Source: Nocardia mikamii NBRC 108933
Lineage (GTDB): Bacteria; Actinomycetota; Actinomycetes; Mycobacteriales; Mycobacteriaceae
Assembly: GCF_001613505.1 (NCBI RefSeq)
Contig: NZ_BDCM01000016.1
Coordinates: forward strand, 1 to 64,000
Reading direction: 5' to 3'
DNA length: 64,000 nt
Both the position numbers and the translations under genes were made by a program. Positions 17,307 to 26,897 of the stretch are shown in pieces (the first letter of the stretch is position 1; each line of letters opens with the position of its first letter). The notes under the pieces were generated by a model. That model was not told where the DNA came from. It was given only the letters and a program-made list of their open reading frames with translations, and ran no database searches.

Positions 17307-17330
17307 GTCCGCGGGCCGGGCGATATGAGT

Positions 17331-17367
17331 GTCCCCACGTCGCGTGCAGGGTTCGCGACGCGGGGAC
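17331..17367. terminator. long hairpin between doxX and dinG
   Basis: Two 14-base arms (17331-17344, starting GTCCCCACGTCG, and 17354-17367) pair at 13 of 14 positions around a 9-base loop. It lies 25 bases after the DoxX gene stop and is the likely terminator of that gene. It may also serve the convergent dinG transcript. Confidence 0.7.
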
Positions 17368-17400
17368 CTCGGATACTCCGATGTGGGAATTGGGGTGCAC

Positions 17401-17439
17401 CGGAAGTATCGCCCGCCAACTTACTTCCGAATAGAAGTA
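17401..17439. repeat. inverted and repeated GAAGTA elements
   Basis: CGGAAGTA (17401-17408) is a perfect inverted match to TACTTCCG (17422-17429). TACTTC (17422-17427) also pairs with GAAGTA (17434-17439), so two alternative hairpins share one arm. A TGTGG-N6-TCACA element follows at 17453-17468, one base off the CRP consensus. All lie beyond the 3' end of dinG, so a regulatory role is doubtful. Confidence 0.4.
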
Positions 17440-17480
17440 GGTTCCCAGCAAATGTGGCTGGTGTCACATAACGGTTCGGT

Positions 17481-19598
17481 TCAGTTCTCGGCGGCCGCGG
17501 TCGGGACGGGGGTGGCGGTCAATCGCCGCAGCGCCTTGGCGACGACCTCGGGGTCGGAGGTCTCCCAGTACGGAGGCAGGGAGGCGCGCAGATATCCGCC
17601 GTAGCGGGCGGTCACCAGCCGCGGATCCAGAATCGCCACCACGCCGCGGTCGTGCACGCTGCGCAGCAGCCGTCCGGTGCCCTGGGCCAGCAGCAGGGCG
17701 GCGTGGTTGGCCGCGATGGTCAGGAAACCGTTGCCGCCGCGCGCCTGCACGGCCTGCTGCCGGGCGACCAGCAGCGGATCGTCGGGCCGGGGGAACGGAA
17801 TGCGGTCGAGAATGACCAGGCTCAGCGACGGTCCGGGAACATCCACGCCCTGCCACAGCGAGAGCGTGCCGAACAACGAGGTCGCGGGATCTTCGGCGAA
17901 GCGCCGGACCAGGGTGCCGGTGGCGTCCTCGCCCTGGCACAGGATCGGCGTGTCCAGGCGTTCGCGCAGGATTTCGCTGGCGGCCTTGGCGGCGCGCATC
18001 GAGGAGAACAACCCCAGCGTGCGGCCGCCGGCCGCCTCGATCAGCCGCTCGATCTCGTCCAGATAGGCGGGGGCCAGGCCGTCGCGGCCGGGAGCCGGAA
18101 GGTGTTTGGCGACGTAGAGGATGCCGGATTTCGCGTGATCGAACGGCGAGCCCACATCCAGGGAGTTCCAGCGCATGGCCGAGGTGTCGGCGGGAGCTTC
18201 GGCTCCGTTCGCCATCGCCGGATCGATGCGGCGACTGCCCCGATCCGCGCGGTCGGCGCCGGGGACGTCGGTCCCGGCGCGATCGGGCGTCTGCGGGGGC
18301 AGCCCCCACGTGACGGCCAACCCGTCGAAGGAACCGCCGACCTGCAGCGTGGCCGAGGTGAGAACTACCGTCGCGGTGCCGAACAACCGGCTGCGCAACA
18401 ACCCGCCCACCGAAAGCGGGGCCATGTGCAGCGTGCGCCGGGCGACGCCACGCACCTCGTCCACGGCCAGCCACAGTACGTCGCGGCGGGCCGCCGGATC
18501 GGGTTCCTCGAACGCCGTCAGCGCGCGCACGGCGGTATCGTGCACCTCCTCGACCGCGGCCACTGCCATGTTGCGGGCGGCGGCGGCCTCCGGATCGCCC
18601 TGTGGCGCACCGGAGCCGGGAGGTGCGAGTGCGGTGCGGACGGTCCAGGCGGCATCGCGCAGCAGGGCCAGCACCTGGTCGCCGCCGGCGGGAAGTTCGT
18701 CCCAGCGGCCCGGCGGCAGATCCTCGAGCAGTTCGTGCCACGCCTCCGCCGCGCCCTCGAGCCGGTCGAGGTCGCCCTCGTCGACGAGTTTGGTGCAGCG
18801 CTTGGCCGCCGCCGTGATGGTCGCGGTCGACAGTTCCGCGGTCGCCACCCCGGTGACCCGATCCACCAGTTCGTGCGCCTCGTCGATGACGACCACATCG
18901 TGTTCGGGCAGCACCTGGATTCCGCTGATGGCATCGATGGCCAGCAGCGCATGGTTGGTGACCACCACATCGGCCTGCCCGGATTCCGCACGGGCGCGTT
19001 CGGCGAAGCAGTCGGTGCCGAACGGGCAGCGCGATTTGCCCAGGCATTCCCGCGCCGAGACGCTGACCTGACGCCAGGCCCGGTCGCTGACGCCGGGGAC
19101 CAGTTCGTCGCGGTCGCCGGTCTCGGTGTCGGAGGCCCAGTCGTTGAGCCGCTGCACCTCGCGCCCGAGCCGGGAGATCGCGAAGGCGTCGAACAGTTCG
19201 GTCTCCGGTGGTTCGTCCGGGATCGCGCTGTTGATCTTGTGCAGGCACAGATAGTTGTTGCGGCCCTTGAGGATCGCGAACCGGGCGCGCCGGCCCAGTG
19301 GTTTCTCCAGCGCCTGTGCCAGCCGCGGCAGATCGCGGTCGACCAACTGCCGCTGCAGTGCGATGGTGGCGGTGGAGACCACGACCGTCCGCCCGCTCTG
19401 CACCGCGTGCCGCAGACTCGGCACCAGATAGGCCAGCGACTTACCGGTGCCGGTTCCGGCCTGTACGGCCAGGTGTTCCTTGGTGTCGATGGAGTGCGCG
19501 ACCGCGGCCGACATGGTCTGCTGGCCGGTACGCGCCGTACCGCCGAGCGCTTCCACGGCGGTCGCCAGCAAAGTCGGTACGGGCGGGAGTTCGGGCAC
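17481..19598 (-). CDS. dinG: DinG-type ATP-dependent helicase
   Basis: A 705-residue superfamily 2 helicase of the XPD/DinG iron-sulfur class, which unwinds R-loops, forks and G4 structures. Walker A is AVQAGTGTGKSLAYL (Lys53) and Walker B is VVIDEAHELV. Four Fe-S cysteines can be placed in NYLCLHK and ECLGKSRCPFGTDCF. Motif VI-like GTGRLLRSVHDRGVV lies near the C-terminus. It corresponds to M. tuberculosis Rv1329c, next to pncB. Two DnaA boxes lie in its upstream region. Confidence 0.95.
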   Translation of the reverse strand: MPELPPVPTLLATAVEALGGTARTGQQTMSAAVAHSIDTKEHLAVQAGTGTGKSLAYLVPSLRHAVQSGRTVVVSTATIALQRQLVDRDLPRLAQALEKPLGRRARFAILKGRNNYLCLHKINSAIPDEPPETELFDAFAISRLGREVQRLNDWASDTETGDRDELVPGVSDRAWRQVSVSARECLGKSRCPFGTDCFAERARAESGQADVVVTNHALLAIDAISGIQVLPEHDVVVIDEAHELVDRVTGVATAELSTATITAAAKRCTKLVDEGDLDRLEGAAEAWHELLEDLPPGRWDELPAGGDQVLALLRDAAWTVRTALAPPGSGAPQGDPEAAAARNMAVAAVEEVHDTAVRALTAFEEPDPAARRDVLWLAVDEVRGVARRTLHMAPLSVGGLLRSRLFGTATVVLTSATLQVGGSFDGLAVTWGLPPQTPDRAGTDVPGADRADRGSRRIDPAMANGAEAPADTSAMRWNSLDVGSPFDHAKSGILYVAKHLPAPGRDGLAPAYLDEIERLIEAAGGRTLGLFSSMRAAKAASEILRERLDTPILCQGEDATGTLVRRFAEDPATSLFGTLSLWQGVDVPGPSLSLVILDRIPFPRPDDPLLVARQQAVQARGGNGFLTIAANHAALLLAQGTGRLLRSVHDRGVVAILDPRLVTARYGGYLRASLPPYWETSDPEVVAKALRRLTATPVPTAAAEN

Positions 19599-19680
19599 TC
19601 AGGAAGACTAGCGCCCCCTGCCGACAACCGGCCCGACCGGCGGCGGTCGCCGGTGGCTGCCTCCGCCCATCCGCCCGGAG

Positions 19681-19707
19681 TTGTCCACAGGTCGGCGGTT
19701 GTCCACA
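19681..19707 (+). promoter_or_regulatory. two perfect DnaA boxes
   Basis: TTGTCCACA occurs at 19681-19689 and again at 19699-19707 in the same orientation, 18 bases apart, and both are followed by GG. This equals the actinobacterial DnaA-box consensus TT(G/C)TCCACA. The sites lie 83-109 bases upstream of dinG and 108-134 upstream of the divergent hydrolase. No dnaA, dnaN or gyrase gene is nearby, so this is not oriC. Confidence 0.75.
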
Positions 19708-19814
19708 GGGTGCGTCGCGGTCACGCCGGATCCGGCGGTGGCATCCGGGACGGCCAGTAGGGTGGGCGGTAATCCGCATCAGGGGGTGCGGACGGCACGG
19801 GGAAGGAGACGCGC

Positions 19815-20681
19815 GTGGAGCCGGATTACCGCACCTGGATCGCCGGGGGATCGCACCTCGAGCTGAGTGGCCACCGGATCTTCCACCGGCAGGACGGCCC
19901 GATCGACGGGCGGCCGGTGACGCTGCTGCACGGATATCCGACGTCCTCGCACGATTGGGTCTCGATCCTGCCCGCCCTCACCGAATCCGGCTGCCGGGTA
20001 ACGACTCTGGATTTCCTCGGCTTCGGCGCCAGCGACAAACCGCGCGGGCACGACTATCGGATGACCGAACAGGCCACGCTGGTCGAACAGCTCTGGCAGC
20101 GGCTCGGAATCACCGCCACCGCGCTCGTGGCGCACGATTACGGTGTCAGCGTCGCGCAGGAGTTGCTGGCCCGCGACGGTGCGCGGGTGCGGCGGATGGC
20201 CTGGCTCAACGGCGGCCTCTACCCGGACCTGTACCGGCCCTTGCCGATTCAGCATCTGATGATCACCCCGATCGGCAAGATACTGAATCCCCTCATGTCG
20301 GAGACGACCTTCCGGATGACGTTGCGCCGTATCCTCGGGCGCCCGGTCTCCGATGCCGATCTGCACCAGATGTGGCTGGCGATGACCGACGGCGGTGGTA
20401 AGCGCGTGCAATGGGCGCTCAATCGCTACCACGCCGAGCGCCGGGCCAATGCGTCACGCTGGCAGCAGGCGCTCGAAAGTTATTCCGGTCCGATGCTTTT
20501 CGTGTGGGGCCCGGCCGACCCGATCAGCGGTGGGCACCTGCTGCCGCGTCTGCGGGAACGGCTGCCGCAGGCCCGGTTCGAGGTATTGGACGCGGCGCCC
20601 GCGACGGGTCACTACCCGCAGGTCGAGAACCCCGGACCGGTAGCCGCCGCGCTCGTGGAGTTTCTGGTCGCAAAGTCCTAG
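19815..20681 (+). CDS. alpha/beta hydrolase, haloalkane dehalogenase/epoxide hydrolase-like
   Basis: A 288-residue hydrolase. VTLLHGYPTSSHDW gives the oxyanion loop, ALVAHDYGVSVAQE places an Asp nucleophile where esterases have Ser, FVWGPADPIS carries the acid, and ATGHYPQVENP the His. An Asp nucleophile fits haloalkane dehalogenases and epoxide hydrolases more than esterases. A cap-like helical insert lies at about 140-215. The start is GTG. The substrate is unknown. Confidence 0.85.
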   Translation: MEPDYRTWIAGGSHLELSGHRIFHRQDGPIDGRPVTLLHGYPTSSHDWVSILPALTESGCRVTTLDFLGFGASDKPRGHDYRMTEQATLVEQLWQRLGITATALVAHDYGVSVAQELLARDGARVRRMAWLNGGLYPDLYRPLPIQHLMITPIGKILNPLMSETTFRMTLRRILGRPVSDADLHQMWLAMTDGGGKRVQWALNRYHAERRANASRWQQALESYSGPMLFVWGPADPISGGHLLPRLRERLPQARFEVLDAAPATGHYPQVENPGPVAAALVEFLVAKS

Positions 20682-20693
20682 CCGCTCTCGCGG

Positions 20694-21272
20694 TTATGTG
20701 TTCGTGGGCAGGCTGCCCGTCAGCTCCACTCCGGCGGCACGCAGACCGTCCAGCGCGGTGGCGGTCGTCTCCGGTGACACCGCCGCGGTGAGGTTCAGTA
20801 GTACCCGGGTGCTCAGACCCGCCGCGCGGGCATCGGCGGCGGTGGCGCGGACACAGTGGTCGGTGGCGATACCGCAGATGTCCACGGCGTCGACGCCCTT
20901 GTCGCGCAACCATTTCGCGAGTCCGACCGCATCGTCGGTCGACCCCTCGAATCCGGAATAGGCAGCGCTGTAGGCGCCCTTGGAGAACACCGCGTCGAGT
21001 GCGGCGGTGTCGAGATTCGGATGGAAATCCGCTCCCGGCGTGCCGGCGCGGCAGTGCGGCGGCCAACTGTCCACGTAATCGGGACTATCGGAGAAATGGG
21101 CACCCGGATCGATGTGGAAGTCGCGGGTGGCGGCAATCGCGGCATAGTCGCCGCGGTGTGCGGCCAGATAGTCGCTGATCTGCCGGGCCACCGCGGCGCC
21201 GCCGGCGACGGCCAGGGAGCCGCCCTCGCAGAAATCGTTCTGCACATCGACGACGATGAGCGCTCTACTCAT
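20694..21272 (-). CDS. pncA: nicotinamidase/pyrazinamidase
   Basis: Converts nicotinamide to nicotinate in NAD salvage; the same enzyme activates pyrazinamide in mycobacteria. Isochorismatase-fold motifs are present: ALIVVDVQNDFCEGGSL (catalytic Asp), ATRDFHIDPGAHFS (metal ligands), VFSKGAY (Lys) and ICGIATDHCVRATA (nucleophile Cys). ATG 21272 is chosen over GTG 21281 because GAGGTGCGGG then serves as the ribosome site. It lies 35 bases after pncB on the same strand, so one operon carries two consecutive steps. Confidence 0.95.
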   Translation of the reverse strand: MSRALIVVDVQNDFCEGGSLAVAGGAAVARQISDYLAAHRGDYAAIAATRDFHIDPGAHFSDSPDYVDSWPPHCRAGTPGADFHPNLDTAALDAVFSKGAYSAAYSGFEGSTDDAVGLAKWLRDKGVDAVDICGIATDHCVRATAADARAAGLSTRVLLNLTAAVSPETTATALDGLRAAGVELTGSLPTNT

Positions 21273-21306
21273 CTCCCGCACCTCGTTTCGCCGGTCGCCC
21301 CCACAT

Positions 21307-22620
21307 TCATTGTAGGAACGTGGTCGGCACGGCCGGCTCGCCCGCGGAGAGCTTCAAGCCCTCCCAGGGCAGACTGATCAGACCGCGGGCGACCAAGTCC
21401 CGGCTGTGCGCCAGATCCGGTGCATCGGCCGCCGGCTCACCCTTACGGATCAGCGGAACCAGCAGATCCCGCACGTCGTAACCATTGCCGGTGGGGCGTT
21501 GCGCGGTGGCCGGATACACGATCTCCTCGACAATGGTGCCGGTACCGCGGGACAGTCGCACCGCGCGCTTGGTGCCGCCTCGCGACTGTTTGTGGCTACT
21601 GCGCTTGGCCACCGGTACGCCCTCGACCTCCACCAGTTTGTAAACCATGCCGGCGGTCGGCGCGCCCGACCCGGTGACCAGGGAGGTGCCCACGCCGTAC
21701 ACGTCGACGGGTTCGGCGCGCAGTGCGGCGATCGCGTATTCGTCCAGATCACCGGACACCACGATGCGGGTCTTGTTCGCGCCGAGGGCGTCGAGCTGAT
21801 CGCGCACCTGTCGCGCCAGGACACCCAGGTCGCCGGAATCGATTCGCACACCGCCCAATTCGGGCCCGGCGACCTCGACGGCGCGGGCCACCCCGGCGGT
21901 GATGTCGAAGGTGTCCACCAGCAGTGTGGTGCCGATGCCGAGCGTGTCGACCTGACTGCGGAAGGCCGCCGCCTCGTGCTGCCCGTCGGGGCCGCTGTGC
22001 AACAGCGTGAAGGCGTGCGCGCTGGTGCCGGCGCCGGGAATGCCGTAGCGCCGCACCGCCTCCAGATTCGAGGTGGCGTCGAATCCGGCGAGATACGCGG
22101 CGCGAGCGCAGGCGGGAGCGGCCAGTTCGTGGGTGCGGCGCGAACCCATCTCGATCATGCGGCGTCCCGCGGCCGCGCTGACCATCCGCGCCGCCGCGGC
22201 GGCGATCGCGCTGTCGTGGTTGAGGATCGACAGGATCAGCGTTTCCAGCACCACGGCCTCGGCGAAGCTGCCGCGCACCGACAGGATGGGGGAGCCGGGG
22301 AAGTAGAGCTCACCTTCCAGGTAGCCGTCGATGTCGCCGGTGAAGCGGAAATCGCGCAGCCACGCCAGCGTTCGCGCGTCCAGGAATCGCGCCGCGACAG
22401 CGAGTTCGGCCTCGCCGAAGCGGAAGTCCCGCAATGCGGTGAGCAACCGGTCGGTACCCGCGACGACACCGTATCGGCGACCATGTGGCAACCGGCGAGC
22501 GAATACCTCGAAGGTGCATTGGCGCTGTGCCGAACCGTCGGCCAGGGCGGCCGCGAGCATGGTCAGCTCGTACTGGTCGGTCAGCAGGGCGGTGCTCGCG
22601 GCGGCGGCCGAAGTGTCCAC
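21307..22620 (-). CDS. pncB: nicotinate phosphoribosyltransferase
   Basis: Makes nicotinate mononucleotide from nicotinate and PRPP. The 437-residue protein starts ALLTDQYELTMLAAAL, has FEVFARRLPHGRRYGVVAGTDRLL, the GSRRTHE motif, GVRIDSGDLGVLA and VSGDLDEYAIAAL, all typical of the bacterial family. The start is GTG. It corresponds to M. tuberculosis Rv1330c next to dinG, but here pncA and a hydrolase gene have been placed between them. Confidence 0.96.
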   Translation of the reverse strand: MDTSAAAASTALLTDQYELTMLAAALADGSAQRQCTFEVFARRLPHGRRYGVVAGTDRLLTALRDFRFGEAELAVAARFLDARTLAWLRDFRFTGDIDGYLEGELYFPGSPILSVRGSFAEAVVLETLILSILNHDSAIAAAAARMVSAAAGRRMIEMGSRRTHELAAPACARAAYLAGFDATSNLEAVRRYGIPGAGTSAHAFTLLHSGPDGQHEAAAFRSQVDTLGIGTTLLVDTFDITAGVARAVEVAGPELGGVRIDSGDLGVLARQVRDQLDALGANKTRIVVSGDLDEYAIAALRAEPVDVYGVGTSLVTGSGAPTAGMVYKLVEVEGVPVAKRSSHKQSRGGTKRAVRLSRGTGTIVEEIVYPATAQRPTGNGYDVRDLLVPLIRKGEPAADAPDLAHSRDLVARGLISLPWEGLKLSAGEPAVPTTFLQ

Positions 22621-22884
22621 GCGGCCACTGTAGACATACCGGACGCGCGGCGGGCGTCGCGGTGTGCGCGGCGTCGCGCAGGGCCTCGCGGAGCTGCTCG
22701 GCGCGGGTGTTGTTTATCCGGAGTCGCGTCGTACTCTGAGGGTATGGGTCTGTGCATGAGAGACGCCGTCCGGATCGCCGCCGGTCCGGCCGGCGCGAAC
22801 CAGGCAGCGGCGCGAGCGACGGGCCCGCAGGACACGGCGTGGCGCGGACGGTCGTGGGCGGGGCGAGACACCCGCGTAGGCGTC

Positions 22885-23190
22885 GTGGCCGGACGGTTGT
22901 CGGCGGCTCAGGCCACACCGGAGACCGTCGAGGTCACCGAGATCCTGGAGGCCGAGGACCGGCCGTGGGTCACGGTGGTCTGGGACGACCCGGTGAACCT
23001 GATGCATTACGTCACCTACATCTTCCAAAAGCTGTTCGGTTACAGCAAAGCCAAGGCAACCGAGCTGATGCTGCAGGTACACAACGAGGGCAAGGCGGTG
23101 GTGTCGTCGGGATCCCGGGACAGGATGGAGCACGACGTCCAGCGTCTGCACGCCGCCGGGCTCTGGGCGACCATGCAACGTGACCAGTGA
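22885..23190 (+). CDS. clpS: ATP-dependent Clp protease adaptor ClpS
   Basis: Delivers N-degron substrates to ClpC-ClpP. The core WVTVVWDDPVNLMHYVTYIF and MLQVHNEGKAVV are near identical to mycobacterial ClpS. The GTG at 22885 gives the usual length of about 101 residues. The frame is open further upstream, and ATG 22744 would add 47 residues of no recognised homology, although GAGGGT precedes it. The 3' end overlaps the next open frame, suggesting coupled expression with the DUF2017 gene. Confidence 0.93.
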   Translation: MAGRLSAAQATPETVEVTEILEAEDRPWVTVVWDDPVNLMHYVTYIFQKLFGYSKAKATELMLQVHNEGKAVVSSGSRDRMEHDVQRLHAAGLWATMQRDQ

Positions 23191-23212
23191 CCGCGACGGC
23201 TACGGTAGCCCC

Positions 23213-23782
23213 GTGCGCAAGTGGAGCAGGAAGAACTCGCTGAGCGGGCTCAAGCTGCGGTCGGAGATGGACCCCCGGGAGGCGGACGTCCTGCGTTCGC
23301 TGGTGGGGGCGGTCACCGGACTGCTCACCGATCGGGCCCGATCCACCCCCGAGGACGATCTCGCGGAGCTGACCGGACTTCGCACCGGCAACAGCGTTCC
23401 CCCGGATGATCCGCGGCTGGCGCGGCTGCTGCCCGACTTCCATCGCAAGGAACCCGGTTCCCCGGACGCCGACCGCGCCGATCTCAACAGCGCCCTGCGC
23501 AGCCTGCACGAACCCGAGATCATCGATGCGAAGGTGGCCGCCGGCACGGTGGTCCTGGAAACCCTGCCCGAGCGCGGCGGCAAGATCGTGCTCACTCCCG
23601 AACAGGCCGACGCCTGGCTGAACGCCCTCAACGACGTGCGGCTGGCGCTGGGTACCGCACTGGGCATCGACGCCGACACGCCCGATCAGCTCGAACCGGA
23701 CGATCCGCGTGCCCCGCACCTGGACGTCTACCACTGGCTCACCTGGATGCAGGATTCGCTGCTGCACGCCCTCGCTCCCTGA
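23213..23782 (+). CDS. DUF2017 protein
   Basis: A 189-residue protein matching the family of M. tuberculosis Rv1332, always found next to clpS in actinobacteria. Conserved blocks are LRSLHEPEIIDAK near residue 95 and VYHWLTWMQDSLL near the C-terminus. GTG 23213 (MRKWSRKNSLSG) is preferred; GTG 23180 would overlap clpS. It is all-helical and has no known catalytic motif. Its fixed position suggests a link to ClpS function, but that is inference. Confidence 0.85.
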   Translation: MRKWSRKNSLSGLKLRSEMDPREADVLRSLVGAVTGLLTDRARSTPEDDLAELTGLRTGNSVPPDDPRLARLLPDFHRKEPGSPDADRADLNSALRSLHEPEIIDAKVAAGTVVLETLPERGGKIVLTPEQADAWLNALNDVRLALGTALGIDADTPDQLEPDDPRAPHLDVYHWLTWMQDSLLHALAP

Positions 23783-23824
23783 CTCCGCTCGCGCTCGCGG
23801 ATGCCCACCTCTGCAGGAGGACAT

Positions 23825-24883
<1,059 letters not shown>

Positions 24884-25047
24884 GCCCGGGCCGGCCTCCG
24901 ATCGAGCCATTACCCGCCGTGCGATGCGCTATATCAGGCCCGCCCGCGCGGTGGGTGGGAATAGCCGAATATCCTCGGCCGTTGACGGCAGCGATACGAC
25001 CCGCGCGGGCCGGGCGCGTGGCGGGCGTGAGCGGAAGGATTCGAACT

Positions 25048-25470
25048 GTGCTGGTGATCAGGGCCGATCTCGTGGATGCGATGGTGGCGCACGCCCGCGC
25101 CGATCATCCCGACGAGGCCTGCGGTGTGATCGCCGGCGCCGAGGGCTCCGACCGCCCCGAGCGATTCGTGGCCATGATCAATGCCGAGCGCTCGCCCACC
25201 TTCTACCGGTTCGACTCCGGCGAACAGTTGCGGGTCTGGCGGGAGATGGACGACCGTGACGAGGAGCCGGTGGTGATCTACCACTCGCACACCGCCACGG
25301 AGGCCTATCCCAGCCGGACGGACATCTCGTACGCCTCCGAGCCGAACGCCCACTACGTGCTGGTGTCCACCCGTGACCCGCAGCGGCACGAACTGCGCAG
25401 CTACCGGATCCTCGACGGTGTGGTCACCGAGGAACCGGTCAAGATCGTGACCGAGTACCCCCGGGCCTGA
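25048..25470 (+). CDS. mec: CysO-cysteine peptidase Mec
   Basis: A zinc JAMM (M67) protease that in M. tuberculosis (Rv1334) releases cysteine from CysO-cysteine. The 140-residue product has Glu23 in HPDEACG and the HxH-x7-S-x2-D motif (His79, His81, Ser89, Asp92) in YHSHTATEAYPSRTD. The GTG at 25048 is preceded by GGAAGGA. cysO follows 47 bases later and cysM after that, giving the full pathway order. See the finding on CysO for a possible extra processing role. Confidence 0.95.
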   Translation: MLVIRADLVDAMVAHARADHPDEACGVIAGAEGSDRPERFVAMINAERSPTFYRFDSGEQLRVWREMDDRDEEPVVIYHSHTATEAYPSRTDISYASEPNAHYVLVSTRDPQRHELRSYRILDGVVTEEPVKIVTEYPRA

Positions 25471-25517
25471 GCCCGACGCGTCCGCGAACCAGGCGACCAG
25501 AAGAAACAGGAGCACCC

Positions 25518-25829
25518 ATGTCGGTAACCGTGTCCATCCCGACCATCATGCGCACCCTCACCGGAGGTGAGAAGCGGGTCCAGGCGACCGGTTCCACCCT
25601 CGCCGAGGTGATCGGCGACCTCGAGGCCAACTACCCCGGACTCGAGCAGCGCCTGCTGTCCGACGGCAAGCTCAACCGCTACGTCAACATCTACGTCGAC
25701 GACGAGGACGTGCGCTTCGCCGGTGGACTGGAGGCCGAGGTTCCGGCCGGCGGATCGGTGACCATCCTTCCTGCCGTCGCCGGAGGCGGCCTGGACAGCA
25801 CCGTCGCCGGCGGCGCGCTCGGCCGCTGA
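25518..25829 (+). CDS. cysO: sulfur carrier protein CysO with C-terminal extension
   Basis: A ubiquitin-like MoaD/ThiS-family protein that carries a thiocarboxylate on its terminal glycine and passes sulfur to O-phosphoserine on CysM. SVTVSIPTIM, YVNIYVDDEDVRFAGGL and VTILPAVAGG match mycobacterial CysO. There the protein ends at VAGG; here VAGG is residues 87-90 and 13 more residues follow (GLDSTVAGGALGR). The tail even repeats VAGG at 96-99. The terminal Gly-Gly is therefore not exposed in the translated product and would need trimming. Confidence 0.93.
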   Translation: MSVTVSIPTIMRTLTGGEKRVQATGSTLAEVIGDLEANYPGLEQRLLSDGKLNRYVNIYVDDEDVRFAGGLEAEVPAGGSVTILPAVAGGGLDSTVAGGALGR

Positions 25830-25834
25830 TTTCC

Positions 25835-26797
25835 GTGGCACGCTACGAATCGCTGATCGAGACCCTCGGCAACACCCCGCTGGTGGGTCTGAAGGCGCTG
25901 TCGCCCCGATGGGACGGTGAGGATCACGTCCGGTTGTGGGCCAAACTGGAGGACCGCAACCCGACCGGGTCGATCAAGGACCGCCCGGCCCTGCGCATGA
26001 TCGAGCAGGCCGAGGCCGACGGTACGCTGCGGCCCGGCTGCACGATCCTGGAGCCGACCAGTGGCAACACCGGCATCTCGCTGGCGATGGCCGCCAAGCT
26101 CAAGGGGTATCGCCTGGTCTGCGTGATGCCGGAGAACACCTCGGTCGAGCGGCGGCAGTTGCTGACCATGTTCGGCGCCGAGATCATCGACTCCCCGGCC
26201 GCCGGTGGCTCCAACCAGGCCGTCGCGAAGGCCAAGCAGATCGCCGCCGAACATCCCGACTGGGTGATGCTGTACCAGTACGGCAATCCGGCCAATGCCG
26301 ATGCGCACTATCGGGGCACCGGCCCGGAGATCCTGGCGGACCTGCCGGAGATCACCCACTTCGTGGCCGGGCTGGGCACCACCGGGACCTTGATGGGGAC
26401 CGGCCGCTACCTGCGTGAGAACGTCGCGGACATCGATATCGTGGCCGCCGAGCCGCGGTACGGCGAACTGGTCTACGGGCTGCGCAACATCGACGAGGGC
26501 TTCATTCCGGAGCTCTACGACGAATCGGTGCTGACCTCGCGGTTCTCGGTGGGGCCCTACGACGCGGTGCGGCGCACCCGGGAGCTGGTGCTGGAGGAGG
26601 GCATCTTCGCCGGCATCTCCACCGGTGCGATCCTGCATGCCGCCCTCGGGGTGGGCAACAAGGCGTTGCGCGCGGGTAAGCGGGCCGATATCGCGTTCGT
26701 GGTCGCCGACGGGGGCTGGAAATACCTGTCGACCGGCGCGTACGACGGCACGCTCGAGGAAGCCGAGGAACGTCTCGAAGGTCAGCTCTGGGCCTAG
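25835..26797 (+). CDS. cysM: O-phosphoserine sulfhydrylase CysM
   Basis: A PLP enzyme that joins O-phosphoserine with sulfur from thiocarboxylated CysO. The 320-residue protein has the PLP Lys48 in NPTGSIKDRPA, the substrate loop TSGNTGIS, the GLGTTGTLMGTGRYL phosphate loop and an EPRYGELVYGLRN segment whose Arg probably favours phosphoserine, as in M. tuberculosis CysM. The C-terminus is extended as in that enzyme (YDGTLEEAEERLEGQLWA). The GTG start is 5 bases after cysO, so translation is likely coupled. Confidence 0.95.
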   Translation: MARYESLIETLGNTPLVGLKALSPRWDGEDHVRLWAKLEDRNPTGSIKDRPALRMIEQAEADGTLRPGCTILEPTSGNTGISLAMAAKLKGYRLVCVMPENTSVERRQLLTMFGAEIIDSPAAGGSNQAVAKAKQIAAEHPDWVMLYQYGNPANADAHYRGTGPEILADLPEITHFVAGLGTTGTLMGTGRYLRENVADIDIVAAEPRYGELVYGLRNIDEGFIPELYDESVLTSRFSVGPYDAVRRTRELVLEEGIFAGISTGAILHAALGVGNKALRAGKRADIAFVVADGGWKYLSTGAYDGTLEEAEERLEGQLWA

Positions 26798-26897
26798 TAG
26801 TTCGGTGGACCGGTCGCCGCGCAGCCGAATCGCCGGTCCTCGCCGCAGCGGTACCGTTGAGGGCGAGCGACCGGACGGCCGGTCTCGCGAGGAGGTG

